NCBI RefSeq assembly: GCF_000518985.1
Contig: NZ_JAEQ01000003.1
Location: 124,001 to 188,000, forward strand
Reading direction: 5' to 3'
DNA: 64,000 nucleotides
Source of the DNA: Chelativorans sp. J32
GTDB lineage: Bacteria; Pseudomonadota; Alphaproteobacteria; Rhizobiales; Rhizobiaceae
Shown: positions 15,699-24,202 of the stretch, in pieces
Layout of the letters: each line of letters opens with the position of its first letter
Numbering within the stretch: the first letter of the stretch is position 1
Made by a program: the position numbers and the translations under genes
Notes under the pieces: model-generated
What the model saw: only the letters and a program-made list of their open reading frames with translations
Told to the model about the DNA's origin: nothing
Databases searched by the model: none

Positions 15699-18044
15699 CT
15701 ATCTGCTCGCCTCCCTCTTCAATCGCTCCACCGCCATCAGCACGCGTTCGGGCGTTGCGGGCGCATCGAGACACGGGAAGATCTTGTGATCCGCCACGCT
15801 TGCCACGGCATCTGACAATGCATGAAGCACGGAGATTCCGAGCATAAAGGGCGGCTCGCCGACAGCTTTCGACCGATGCACCGTAGGCTCGGCATTTTCC
15901 GCCCAGGTGGCAAGCTTCACATTGAAGATTTTGGGACGATCAGAGGCAAGGGGGATTTTGTAGGTCGAAGGCGCATGGGTGCGCAGCATGCCTTTCTCGT
16001 CCCAGACAAGCTCCTCCGTGGTGAGCCAGCCCATACCCTGGATGAACCCGCCTTCGATCTGGCCGATATCGATAACGGGATTGAGTGACCTTCCGGTATC
16101 GTGAAGGATATCCGCCCGCTCCACGACGTATTCGCCGGTAAGCGTATCGATGGATACTTCCGAGCAGGCTGCTCCATAGGCAAAGTAGTAAAAGGGATGC
16201 CCGCGGCCTTTTTCCCGGTCCCAGTGAATTTTGGGGGTCTTGTAGAAGCCGGCGGCCGAGAGTTGCACCCGCGCCATATAGGCTTGGCGCACCAGATCGG
16301 CGAAGGGGATTTCCTGATTTCCCACACGCACCCGGTTGGGAAGGAAGACTACCTGCTCGCGCGGCACGTCATAGTGGGTGACCGCGAAATCGATGAGACG
16401 ATTCTTTATCTGGCGGGCAGCATTTTGAGCCGCCATGCCGTTCAGGTCCGAACCGGAAGAAGCTGCCGTTGCCGAGGTGTTCGGCACCTTGGCCGTCGTG
16501 GTGGCCGTGATCTTCACGCGGTCGATATCGATCTGGAACTCTTCCGCGACAACCTGGGCAACCTTCACGTAAAGGCCCTGGCCCATCTCCGTTCCACCAT
16601 GGTTCAGGTGCACCGACCCGTCCGTATAGACATGCACCAGTGCGCCCGCCTGATTGTACTGGGTGGCAGTAAAGGAAATACCGAACTTGACGGGGGTGAG
16701 CGCTATACCGCGCTTCACGACCGCGCTTTGGGCGTTGAATTCAGCGATTTCCCGGCGGCGGGCGGCGTAACCGGCACTCTCTTCGAGCTCAGCCACGAGG
16801 CGGTGGATGATGTTGTCTTCCACCCTCTGGTGATAGGGCGTCACGTTGCGGTCCGTCTCGCCATAGAAGTTCCGCTTGCGGATCTCCAGAGGGTCCTTGC
16901 CCAAAGCGAAGGCGACCTCGTCTATGATCCGCTCCGCGCCAACCACGCCTTGCGGACCGCCGAAACCGCGAAACGCCGTATTCGAGACGGTGTTGGTATA
17001 GAGCGGTACGGATACCGCGCGTATCGCGGGGTAAAAATAAGCATTGTCGCAATGGAACAAGGCGCGGTCGGTCACCGCCCCTGAAAGATCCGCCGAAAAG
17101 CCGCAGCGGGCGGCATAGGTAAATTCGACGCCGAGAATATTCCCTTTCTCGTCGAACCCTACGTCGTAATCGATCAGGAAATCGTGGCGCTTGCCGGTGG
17201 CGATCATGTCGTCGTCGCGATCGGGACGCAGCTTCACCGGCCGGCCTGTGCGCTTTGCAGCGATCGCGGCAACGGCGGCGAAAAGGTTCGCCTGGGTTTC
17301 CTTGCCACCGAAGCCGCCACCCATCCGGCGCACTTCAATGGTAACCGCATGGGAGGGTATCCCCAGCGCATGCGCCACCATATGCTGCACTTCGCTCGGG
17401 TGCTGCGTAGAGGAATGGACGGTCACATCCATATCCTCGCCTGGAAGCGCCAGCGCGATCTGGCCTTCGAGATAGAAGTGGTCCTGGCCGCCCACGCGCA
17501 TTTGGCCCTTGAGGCGGCGGGGTGCGGCCGCTATCGCCTTCTCCGCCTCCCCCCGCTCGAGTTTCATAGGCTTGGTGACGAGCCTCGGATTGTTCCGGTC
17601 CGCGTCGAGGATGTCGATGACGAAGGGTTTTTCGTCATATGTGATCTTCGCAAGCCGGCAGGCCCGCCGTGCAGCCTCACGCGTTTCCGCCACTACAGCG
17701 AAGATGGGCTGTCCCAGAAACTGCACTTCGCCTTCGGCAAAGATGGGGTCGTCGCGAGCTCCGGTAGGGCTGACATCGTTCTCGCCCGGAACATCGCCGG
17801 CCATCAGCACCGCCACCACGCCGGGCGCGGTTTCCACCTCGGAAAGATCCATGGATGTGATCGCTCCGTGCGGAACGGTGGAGAGGCCGAGATAGGCGTG
17901 AAGCGTACCTGCGGGCTCCGGCATGTCATCGATATAAACCGCCTCCCCGGTGACGTGCTTGTGCGCGGAATCGTGGCGGAGATTCACCGCCACGCCGCCC
18001 GTAATCTTCGTGGAAGTGAGGTCGGGAGCTGTATGCTTGTTCAT
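15699..18044 (-). CDS. xdhB: Xanthine dehydrogenase, molybdopterin-binding subunit
   Basis: A 781-residue large subunit that oxidises hypoxanthine and xanthine to urate at a molybdenum centre in the cytoplasm. The molybdopterin motif GGGFGGKE lies near residues 240-247. The segment FRGFGGPQG near 357-365 carries the substrate-binding arginine. The catalytic glutamate is E730 in VGEPP, the same number as the known glutamate of the Rhodobacter capsulatus enzyme. The ATG at 18044 follows GGAGG at good spacing; the open frame extends 66 bases further without support. It lies between xdhA and xdhC. Confidence 0.96.
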   Translation of the reverse strand: MNKHTAPDLTSTKITGGVAVNLRHDSAHKHVTGEAVYIDDMPEPAGTLHAYLGLSTVPHGAITSMDLSEVETAPGVVAVLMAGDVPGENDVSPTGARDDPIFAEGEVQFLGQPIFAVVAETREAARRACRLAKITYDEKPFVIDILDADRNNPRLVTKPMKLERGEAEKAIAAAPRRLKGQMRVGGQDHFYLEGQIALALPGEDMDVTVHSSTQHPSEVQHMVAHALGIPSHAVTIEVRRMGGGFGGKETQANLFAAVAAIAAKRTGRPVKLRPDRDDDMIATGKRHDFLIDYDVGFDEKGNILGVEFTYAARCGFSADLSGAVTDRALFHCDNAYFYPAIRAVSVPLYTNTVSNTAFRGFGGPQGVVGAERIIDEVAFALGKDPLEIRKRNFYGETDRNVTPYHQRVEDNIIHRLVAELEESAGYAARRREIAEFNAQSAVVKRGIALTPVKFGISFTATQYNQAGALVHVYTDGSVHLNHGGTEMGQGLYVKVAQVVAEEFQIDIDRVKITATTTAKVPNTSATAASSGSDLNGMAAQNAARQIKNRLIDFAVTHYDVPREQVVFLPNRVRVGNQEIPFADLVRQAYMARVQLSAAGFYKTPKIHWDREKGRGHPFYYFAYGAACSEVSIDTLTGEYVVERADILHDTGRSLNPVIDIGQIEGGFIQGMGWLTTEELVWDEKGMLRTHAPSTYKIPLASDRPKIFNVKLATWAENAEPTVHRSKAVGEPPFMLGISVLHALSDAVASVADHKIFPCLDAPATPERVLMAVERLKREASR

Positions 18045-18093
18045 TGGGAACCTCCGGCGGAGACGTGGAGGAATGCAGAATCGATCGGGAGGT

Positions 18094-19572
18094 TCATACG
18101 GCCTCCTCATATCTGCTTATCGTCACCGGTTTGCTCGTCCCCGACATTTCCAGGAAGAAGCGGCGCAGCAGGTTCTTCGCCGCCATCATCCGATACGCCG
18201 CGGATGCGCGCATGTCGCTGATCGGCGTGAAATCGCGTTCATAGGCAGGCAGCGCCTGTTCGACGGTGTCCATCGTCCATGGCTTGCCGATAAGCGCGGT
18301 CTCGACCGCCAGTGCCCGCTTTGGCGTGGCAGCCATGCCGCCATAGGCGATGCGGGCGGAAGCCACCGTGCCATCCGGTCCGACAGTCAGCGCAAAGGCG
18401 CCCAACACGGCGGTGATATCCTCGTCACGTCGCTTGCTGACCTTCCATACGGCAAAGCGCGTCTCGGGGGTGGGCAGAGGCACGTGCACGGCCTCGACGA
18501 ACTCGCCCGGTTGCCGATCCTGTTTGCCATAAGCGATGAAGAAGTCCTCCAGTGGGATAGTGCGCCGCCCTTGACCCCGGCGCAGGGTGAGCGTTGCGCC
18601 AAGTGCGATCAGCGGCGGTGGCGTATCTCCAATGGGGGAGCCGTTGGCGATGTTCCCGCCGATCGTGCCCATATTGCGCACCTGGTCGCCGCCGATTCTG
18701 TCGATCAGCTGCCCAAGGGCCGGGAGGCGCCTGGAAAGGTGGGAGAAGGCGTCGGAATAGCTGACGCCCGCACCGATGGTTATGGTGCCGTTCGCCTCCG
18801 AAATGGTGCGCAGCTCTTCCAGGTTTCCGATGAAGATGGCGGGCGCAATGTTGCGCATGAATTTCGTGACCCACAAGCCGACGTCGGTCGACCCTGCCAC
18901 AATGGTGGCATTTGGCTCCGCTTCGAGTATGGCAGCAAGGTCATCGAGGTTTGCGGGAATGACGAGACGCTCGCGACCGCCGCCAATCTCCACGCGGGTC
19001 CCATCTCTCATTGCCTTGAGCGCGGCAATGATCGTCTCTCGCTCAAGAGAGAGCGGATCCGTCGCTGGATTTCCATAGGAAGAAAGCGCACGGGCGGCAC
19101 GCACGATGGGTTCGTAACCGGTGCAGCGGCAGAGATTGCCTTGCAACGCCTTTTCAACATCCCTGTCGGAGGGATGAGGAGTGCGCATCCACAGCGCGTA
19201 GAGCGACATGACGATGCCGGGCGTGCAGAACCCGCATTGGGAGCCGTGGAAATCCACCATGGCCTGCTGCACGGGATGGAGGCTGCCGTCGGGCCGCTTC
19301 AGATGCTCTATCGTGACGACGTGGCAGCCATCGAGCGAGGCGAGAAAACGAATGCAGGCGTTGACGCCCTCATAGAGGACAGTGTCTCCGGCGAGGCGGC
19401 CGACCAGCACCGTGCAGGCGCCGCAGTCACCCTCGGCGCAGCCTTCCTTGGTCCCCTTAAGGCGCCGTTCGAGCCGGAGATAATCGAGCAGGGTCTGGTC
19501 CGGGCGAACATCGTCCAGGTCCATCTTCAGCCCGTTGAGGAGAAATCGGATTTCATGGCGGATTGCCGTCAT
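18094..19572 (-). CDS. xdhA: Xanthine dehydrogenase, FeS/FAD small subunit
   Basis: A 492-residue subunit that carries electrons from the molybdenum centre to NAD+. The plant-type [2Fe-2S] domain has C45, C50, C53 and C73. The second [2Fe-2S] domain has C113, C116, C148 and C150. The FAD-binding domain follows from about residue 200 with GSTDVGLWV and MGTIGGNIANGSP. It begins two bases after the hiuH stop and precedes xdhB, so the four genes form one transcription unit. Confidence 0.96.
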   Translation of the reverse strand: MTAIRHEIRFLLNGLKMDLDDVRPDQTLLDYLRLERRLKGTKEGCAEGDCGACTVLVGRLAGDTVLYEGVNACIRFLASLDGCHVVTIEHLKRPDGSLHPVQQAMVDFHGSQCGFCTPGIVMSLYALWMRTPHPSDRDVEKALQGNLCRCTGYEPIVRAARALSSYGNPATDPLSLERETIIAALKAMRDGTRVEIGGGRERLVIPANLDDLAAILEAEPNATIVAGSTDVGLWVTKFMRNIAPAIFIGNLEELRTISEANGTITIGAGVSYSDAFSHLSRRLPALGQLIDRIGGDQVRNMGTIGGNIANGSPIGDTPPPLIALGATLTLRRGQGRRTIPLEDFFIAYGKQDRQPGEFVEAVHVPLPTPETRFAVWKVSKRRDEDITAVLGAFALTVGPDGTVASARIAYGGMAATPKRALAVETALIGKPWTMDTVEQALPAYERDFTPISDMRASAAYRMMAAKNLLRRFFLEMSGTSKPVTISRYEEAV

Positions 19573-19574
19573 CG

Positions 19575-19940
19575 TCAGCTCCCCCGATAGGTGGAATAGC
19601 CATAGGGCGATACGAGCAGGGGTACATGATAGTGTGCGCGCTCTGCCATCCCGAAGCGGATCGGCACCTGGTCGAGGAAGGCTGGCGCCGGCAGTCCGGC
19701 GACTCTGCCACGCAGATATGAGCCGACCTCGAAGAGAAGCTCGTAAACGCCGGGCGTAAAGCTCTCCCCGTGCAAAAGCGGGGCGTCGCAGCGGCCATCC
19801 GCGTTGGTGCGCACGGTCTTCACGAGAGTGCGGCTTTCGCCGTCGAGCCGGTAGAGCTTGATCTCCATCCCGGCGGCTGGCCGCCCTATGGCCGTATCAA
19901 GAACATGGGTCGTCAGCCGACCTTCAGCTTGCTCACCCAT
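19575..19940 (-). CDS. uraH: 5-Hydroxyisourate hydrolase (transthyretin-like)
   Basis: A 121-residue cytoplasmic enzyme that hydrolyses 5-hydroxyisourate, the product of PuuD, to OHCU. The family signature at the C-terminus is [11 protein letters not shown], and the N-terminal [14 protein letters not shown] contains the catalytic histidine. No signal peptide is seen. It is first in the xdh operon and divergent from puuE, with copy 2 of the 16-nt motif in the promoter region. Confidence 0.96.
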   Translation of the reverse strand: MGEQAEGRLTTHVLDTAIGRPAAGMEIKLYRLDGESRTLVKTVRTNADGRCDAPLLHGESFTPGVYELLFEVGSYLRGRVAGLPAPAFLDQVPIRFGMAERAHYHVPLLVSPYGYSTYRGS

Positions 19941-20028
19941 GCGATCTCCCTCCTTCTCCTCTTGACTGATGATTGTGCGGCAAAATGGCGACGTGCATAA
20001 GGGGGGAACGGCGGAAAGGCTGCAAAAA

Positions 20029-20044
20029 GACTTTCAAATTTTTC
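20029..20044. promoter_or_regulatory. Putative purine-regulon operator, copy 2
   Basis: GACTTTCAAATTTTTC is identical to the copy at 13892-13907. It lies 69 bp before the puuE-uraD start and 89 bp from the uraH start, again in a divergent promoter region of purine genes. The flanks differ from copy 1 (here GAGGGGAATGG follows), so the conserved core is probably what is recognised. Confidence 0.6.
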
Positions 20045-20112
20045 GAGGGGAATGGGGCTGGAAACCATCGGCTATTCTTGAAAAAATAGCTCAACCTAGG
20101 GGTCGATAAGAA

Positions 20113-21549
20113 GTGACGCGTTACGTCCGCAACATGCGCGGCTACGGGCCAAACCCGCCGGATCCGAAATGGCCGGGCGGAGCGTTCGCCGCGGTGCAAT
20201 TCGTCGTCAATTACGAAGAGGGTGGCGAAAACTGTGTCCTGCATGGGGATGCGGCGTCCGAAGCCTTTCTTTCTGAGGTCGTCGGAGCGCAACCCTGGCC
20301 CGGTATGCGCCACTGGAACATGGAATCCATCTATGAATACGGTGCGCGCGCCGGCTTCTGGCGGCTCCATCGCATGTTCACGGAAGCGCAAGTGCCGGTC
20401 ACCGTCTATGGCGTTGCTACCGCTCTCGCCCGCTCGCCGGACCAGGTGGCAGCGATGAAGGAGGCAGGCTGGGAGATCGCCAGCCACGGGTTGCGCTGGA
20501 TCGACTATCGGGCGCACTCGGAAGAGGACGAACGCAGGGATCTGCAGGAGGCGGTTCGGCTTCATACGGAAGTCGTGGGTGAGCCGCCGAAGGGGCTTTA
20601 TCTCGGGCGCACCTCCGTGAACTCTGTCAAGCTTGCGATTGAGCAGGGCGGGTTCGACTGGATCTCCGATACCTATGACGACGATTTACCTTATTGGCTC
20701 GACCATGACGGGCATGGGAATGCGGCGCCGCCGCAGCTCGTGATCCCTTACACGCTCGATGCCAATGACATGCGGTTCGCCACGCCGCAGGGGTTCAATT
20801 CGGGCGACCAGTTCTTCAGCTATCTGAAGGACGCCTTCGATACGCTCTATGAGGAAGGCAGGCTCGGGCGGCCGGCTATGATGAGCGTGGGGCTGCATTG
20901 CCGTCTGATCGGCCGTCCGGGCAGGGCCGCTTCGCTCAGGCGCTTCATCGATTATGTGAAGGGCCATGAGAAGGTCTGGCTACCCCGGCGCATCGACATT
21001 GCCCGGCATTGGATGGAGCACCATCCTTACATGGCGCCGGCACTGAGGCCGAGCCGCATGGGCAGGGGTGAGTTCGTGGAGCGCTTCGGCTCCATCTTCG
21101 AGCATTCGCCATGGATTGCCGAGCGCGCCTTTGCCCTCGAACTCGGCCCCGCGCACGACAGCGCGGCTGGGCTGCATAACGCGCTGGCGCGGATCTTCCG
21201 TAGCGCGACCGAGGAAGAGCGCCTGGGTGTGCTCAAGGCGCATCCCGATTTGGCCGGAAAGCTCGCCGCGGCGAAGCGGCTGACGCCGGAATCAGCCAAG
21301 GAACAGGCTTCCGCGGGGCTTGATGCCTTGACGGACGAGGAGCGTGCTCGCTTCACCGATCTCAACACGCGCTACATGCAAAAATTTGGCTTTCCCTTCA
21401 TCATCGCCGTCAAGGACAACACGAAGGAAAGCATCCTGCGCGCGTTCGAGAAGCGCATCGAAAATGGCCGTGAGGAGGAGTTCGCCACCGCGTGCGGCCA
21501 GGTGGAGCGCATCGCATATCTGAGGCTCAAGGAGATCCTGCCGTCATGA
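20113..21549 (+). CDS. puuE: Fusion of allantoinase PuuE and OHCU decarboxylase UraD
   Basis: A 478-residue bifunctional cytoplasmic protein. Residues 1 to about 305 form a polysaccharide-deacetylase-fold allantoinase (start RNMRGYGPNPPDPKWPGG; ASHGLRWIDY motif), which opens allantoin to allantoate. Residues about 315-478 form the OHCU decarboxylase, with the conserved histidine H377 in KAHPDLAGKL and the C-terminal FGFPFIIAVK. UraD makes (S)-allantoin, which PuuE then uses, so the fusion joins consecutive steps. The start is GTG at 20113. The stop overlaps the next start by ATGA. Confidence 0.95.
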   Translation: MTRYVRNMRGYGPNPPDPKWPGGAFAAVQFVVNYEEGGENCVLHGDAASEAFLSEVVGAQPWPGMRHWNMESIYEYGARAGFWRLHRMFTEAQVPVTVYGVATALARSPDQVAAMKEAGWEIASHGLRWIDYRAHSEEDERRDLQEAVRLHTEVVGEPPKGLYLGRTSVNSVKLAIEQGGFDWISDTYDDDLPYWLDHDGHGNAAPPQLVIPYTLDANDMRFATPQGFNSGDQFFSYLKDAFDTLYEEGRLGRPAMMSVGLHCRLIGRPGRAASLRRFIDYVKGHEKVWLPRRIDIARHWMEHHPYMAPALRPSRMGRGEFVERFGSIFEHSPWIAERAFALELGPAHDSAAGLHNALARIFRSATEEERLGVLKAHPDLAGKLAAAKRLTPESAKEQASAGLDALTDEERARFTDLNTRYMQKFGFPFIIAVKDNTKESILRAFEKRIENGREEEFATACGQVERIAYLRLKEILPS

Positions 21550-22388
21550 TCAGAAGCTATTACGCGCCGACGGGCGGGCATCCGCCGCAAACAGATCTTC
21601 TCACCGGCAGGGCGGTTTTCACCGAAGCCTATGCGGTGATCCCGAAGGGCGTGATGCGCGACATCGTCACCAGTTGTCTGCCCTTCTGGGAGAGGACGCG
21701 GGCGTGGATCATCGCGCGCCCGCTCTCGGGCTTCGCCGAAACGTTTTCGCAATATATCATGGAAATCCAGCCGGGTGGTGGCAGCAAAAGGCCCGAGCTC
21801 GACCCGGAGGCGGAAGGTGTAATCTTCGTCGTCGAAGGAGAGTTGACGGTGGAGCTGGGCGGCATGACGCATCGGATGGAGCCGGGCGGCTACGCTTTCC
21901 TGCCGCCAGCGAGCCGGTGGAATGTGCGGAACGAAGGCTCTGCTCCAGTGCGCTTCCATTGGATCCGCAAGGCGTATGAGGCGGTGGACGGCATAGCTGT
22001 GCCGGAGGCTTTCTTCGTCAACGAGAAGGATATCGCGCCTACGGCCATGCCGGACACGGAAGGGAAATGGGCAACAACGCGCTTCGTCGACCCGCAGGAC
22101 GTGCGGCATGACATGCATGTAACCATCGTGACGTTCGAGCCCGGCGCGGTGATCCCCTTCGCGGAGACGCATGTGATGGAGCACGGCCTTTACGTGCTCG
22201 AAGGCAAGGCGGTCTACCGGCTAAACCAGGACTGGGTAGAGGTCGAGGCGGGCGACTTCATGTGGTTGCGCGCCTTCTGCCCGCAGGCGTGCTATGCGGG
22301 TGGGCCGGGCAGGTTTCGCTATCTGCTCTACAAGGATGTAAACAGGCACGCAGCCCTTAGGCCGTTCTGGCGGAGAACAGGTGAATGA
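21546..22388 (+). CDS. allE: (S)-Ureidoglycine aminohydrolase (bicupin)
   Basis: A 280-residue manganese-dependent cytoplasmic enzyme that releases ammonia from ureidoglycine to give ureidoglycolate. Two cupin domains are visible, about residues 60-140 (ELTVELGGMTHRMEPGGYAFLP) and 185-260 (ETHVMEHGLYVLEGKAVYRL). In the second cupin the E/H residues of ETHVMEHGLYVLEG are the usual metal ligands. The ATG at 21546 overlaps the previous stop by four bases, and the end overlaps allA in the same way. Confidence 0.93.
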   Translation: MIRSYYAPTGGHPPQTDLLTGRAVFTEAYAVIPKGVMRDIVTSCLPFWERTRAWIIARPLSGFAETFSQYIMEIQPGGGSKRPELDPEAEGVIFVVEGELTVELGGMTHRMEPGGYAFLPPASRWNVRNEGSAPVRFHWIRKAYEAVDGIAVPEAFFVNEKDIAPTAMPDTEGKWATTRFVDPQDVRHDMHVTIVTFEPGAVIPFAETHVMEHGLYVLEGKAVYRLNQDWVEVEAGDFMWLRAFCPQACYAGGPGRFRYLLYKDVNRHAALRPFWRRTGE

Positions 22389-22885
22389 GGAAGATCGTCG
22401 CCGAACTTCTGACGAAAGATGCGTTTTCGCCTTTTGGGGACGTGATCGAAGCCGAAGAGGGAGCCAGCTTCCCGATCAACAACGGCAAGACGCAGCGCTT
22501 TCATGACCTGGCGAAGGTAGACGTGGTGGGGGAGAACGCGCGGGTGCTGGTCAGCATCGCGCGCGGGCAGCCATATGAATTCCCGCTTGCGCTGAAGATG
22601 GTAGAGCGGCACCCGCTCGGCAGCCAAGCCTTCGTGCCGCTTGTGGCGAGGCCGTTTCTGGTGGTCGTTTGCCCTGATGAGGGCGGCAGGCCGGGAGGGC
22701 CGCGTGCTTTCGTCACAAAGCCGGGGCAGGGGGTGAATTACGCCCGTAACACCTGGCACGGCGTACTGACGCCTATCGGCGAGGAACAAGATTTCCTGAT
22801 CGTCGATCGCGGCGGGGATGGCCAGAATCTGGAAGAGTTTTTCTTTTCCGACCCGTATGAAATCCATCTGCCGGAACAGCGATGA
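22385..22885 (+). CDS. allA: Ureidoglycolate lyase
   Basis: A 166-residue cytoplasmic enzyme that splits ureidoglycolate into glyoxylate and urea. Family features are FSPFGDVIEA near the N-terminus, the central KMVERHPLGSQAFVPL and the C-terminal GTWH-like NTWHGVLTPIGEEQDFLIVDRGG. It is coupled by four-base overlaps to allE and to the deaminase gene, which suggests an operon of fixed stoichiometry. Confidence 0.94.
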   Translation: MRKIVAELLTKDAFSPFGDVIEAEEGASFPINNGKTQRFHDLAKVDVVGENARVLVSIARGQPYEFPLALKMVERHPLGSQAFVPLVARPFLVVVCPDEGGRPGGPRAFVTKPGQGVNYARNTWHGVLTPIGEEQDFLIVDRGGDGQNLEEFFFSDPYEIHLPEQR

Positions 22886-23478
22886 AACCCGATACGGATC
22901 TCATAAACCGGCTGCTCGATGTCATCGAATATGACATTGTGCCCAAGACGAGGGCTGGCGTGACGGCAGGCAACAAGCTCTTTGGCGCGGCCATTTTGAG
23001 GAAAAGCGATCTGTCGCTCGTGATCGCGGAAACGAACAACGAGCTCGAGAATCCGCTCTGGCATGGCGAAATGCATGCGCTGAAGCGATTCTATGAAATG
23101 GACAAGGCGAGCCGGCCCGACACAAGGGACTGCATCTTCCTGTCCACGCACGAGCCCTGCTCGCTCTGCCTGTCGGCCATCACCTGGACCGGCTTCGACA
23201 ATTTCTTCTATCTTTTCAGTCATGAGGATTCGCGGGATTCCTTTGCGATTCCGCACGACCTGAAGATCCTGAAGGAGATTTTCCGGCTGGAGCCCGGCGG
23301 CTATGCCGCGGAGAACGCGTTCTGGAAGAGCTATTCCGTACCGGCGCTCGCGCGAGAGTTGCCGGCATCGGAAAGAGGAAGGGCGGCGGCGCGAATTTCA
23401 AAGCTCGCCGAGATTTATGCGGGACTTTCCGACGCTTATCAGAAGAGCAAGGCAGAGAACGACATTCCGCTGAATTAG
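22882..23478 (+). CDS. Zinc-dependent nucleoside/nucleobase deaminase, CDA superfamily
   Basis: A 198-residue cytoplasmic deaminase. Zinc ligands and catalytic acid are H61 and E63 in HGEMHAL and C93/C96 in EPCSLC. It is longer than most tRNA-adenosine or cytosine deaminases of this superfamily and I cannot assign its substrate. It is the last gene of the ureide operon, coupled to allA by ATGA, so it should act on a purine or ureide-related amine. Guanine deamination is already covered by GuaD, which makes a second substrate likely. Confidence 0.85.
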   Translation: MKPDTDLINRLLDVIEYDIVPKTRAGVTAGNKLFGAAILRKSDLSLVIAETNNELENPLWHGEMHALKRFYEMDKASRPDTRDCIFLSTHEPCSLCLSAITWTGFDNFFYLFSHEDSRDSFAIPHDLKILKEIFRLEPGGYAAENAFWKSYSVPALARELPASERGRAAARISKLAEIYAGLSDAYQKSKAENDIPLN

Positions 23479-23517
23479 CCGCTCTTGCGGGGCTGGGCGG
23501 CGGTATATACCGATGCC

Positions 23518-23777
23518 ATGCCCCGGACCGCAAGCTCTTCTGGAACGGCCGTGGCCAGGCCATGCGATTGCCCGCCGAATTCCGCTTCGAAGGTGAGGAG
23601 GTGGAAATCCGCCGCGATTCCGAGACTGGAGATGTGATCCTTTCTCAGAAGCTGCGGCAGGGCGCATCTTGGGGCGAGTTTTTCAGCAGGCGTGAGCGGA
23701 TTCCTTCAGAGAAGCTGGAAGGCTTCATGGAGGATCGTGAGCAGGGCATCGATGAGCGGGATCATCCGCTGGCATGA
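23518..23777 (+). pseudogene. VapB-like antitoxin, frameshifted
   Basis: An AbrB/MazE-type antitoxin with a broken N-terminus. From the ATG at 23518 the frame starts MPRTA. The rest of the typical start, [19 protein letters not shown], continues in another frame from about 23532, as if one A had been lost from an AAAG run. An internal ATG at 23562 could still make a 71-residue C-terminal part lacking the first strand of the DNA-binding fold. The C-terminal half [20 protein letters not shown] is intact. It keeps the ATGA overlap with the toxin remnant. Confidence 0.8.
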
Positions 23778-24202
23778 CCCGGCGCTTCATGCTTGATAAC
23801 AATCGTGAGCACCTTCATGCACAGCCGCAGTACCGCGCTGGACAGGAGGATGTCCGCAGACGAAAGGCTGAACTTTGCGTGTCCGCAGTGAGCTCGGGCG
23901 AGACCAGATCTGGACTCGCTCAGGGGCCGGCAGCAAAGCGTCTGGCAGCTGCCGCTGACGTATTCTTCGATCTGGTCGAGATGTTGGACTGCGGATGTGG
24001 CACGCCGATATGGCGAGAATGCGAGCTCAGCTTCGACATGAGGGCGGATGTTCCCGCCACTCGAGATGCTGATCGCCGCTCATGCCTGGAAATTGGCGCG
24101 ACGCTGGTGACCAGCGATCGCGCCTTCCGCTTTGTCCCGAGCCTTGCCGTCGAAAACTGGATCGAGGATCAGACCCGCTCGAGCGCCAATGCGATGCCCT
24201 GA
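23774..24202 (+). pseudogene. VapC-like PIN-domain toxin, decayed by multiple frameshifts
   Basis: One frame stays open for 142 codons, but only pieces of it look like a PIN-domain ribonuclease. [10 protein letters not shown] (first frame) should continue as IVSTFMHSRSTALDRRM, found in a second frame from about 23804. VSAVSSGETRSGLAQ returns to the first frame near 23879. RAQLRHEG appears in a shifted frame near 24022, FPPLEMLIAAHAW in a third near 24051, and LEIGATLVTSDRAF again in the first from 24086. At least five single-base-type indels are needed, so the toxin should be dead. Its end overlaps the 3' end of pcaF by 34 bp on the opposite strand. Confidence 0.85.

Noticed and set aside
18094-19590. 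Long plus-strand open frames opposite xdhA and xdhB
   Set aside because: They are antisense frames kept open by high GC third positions; the minus-strand proteins have complete motifs.
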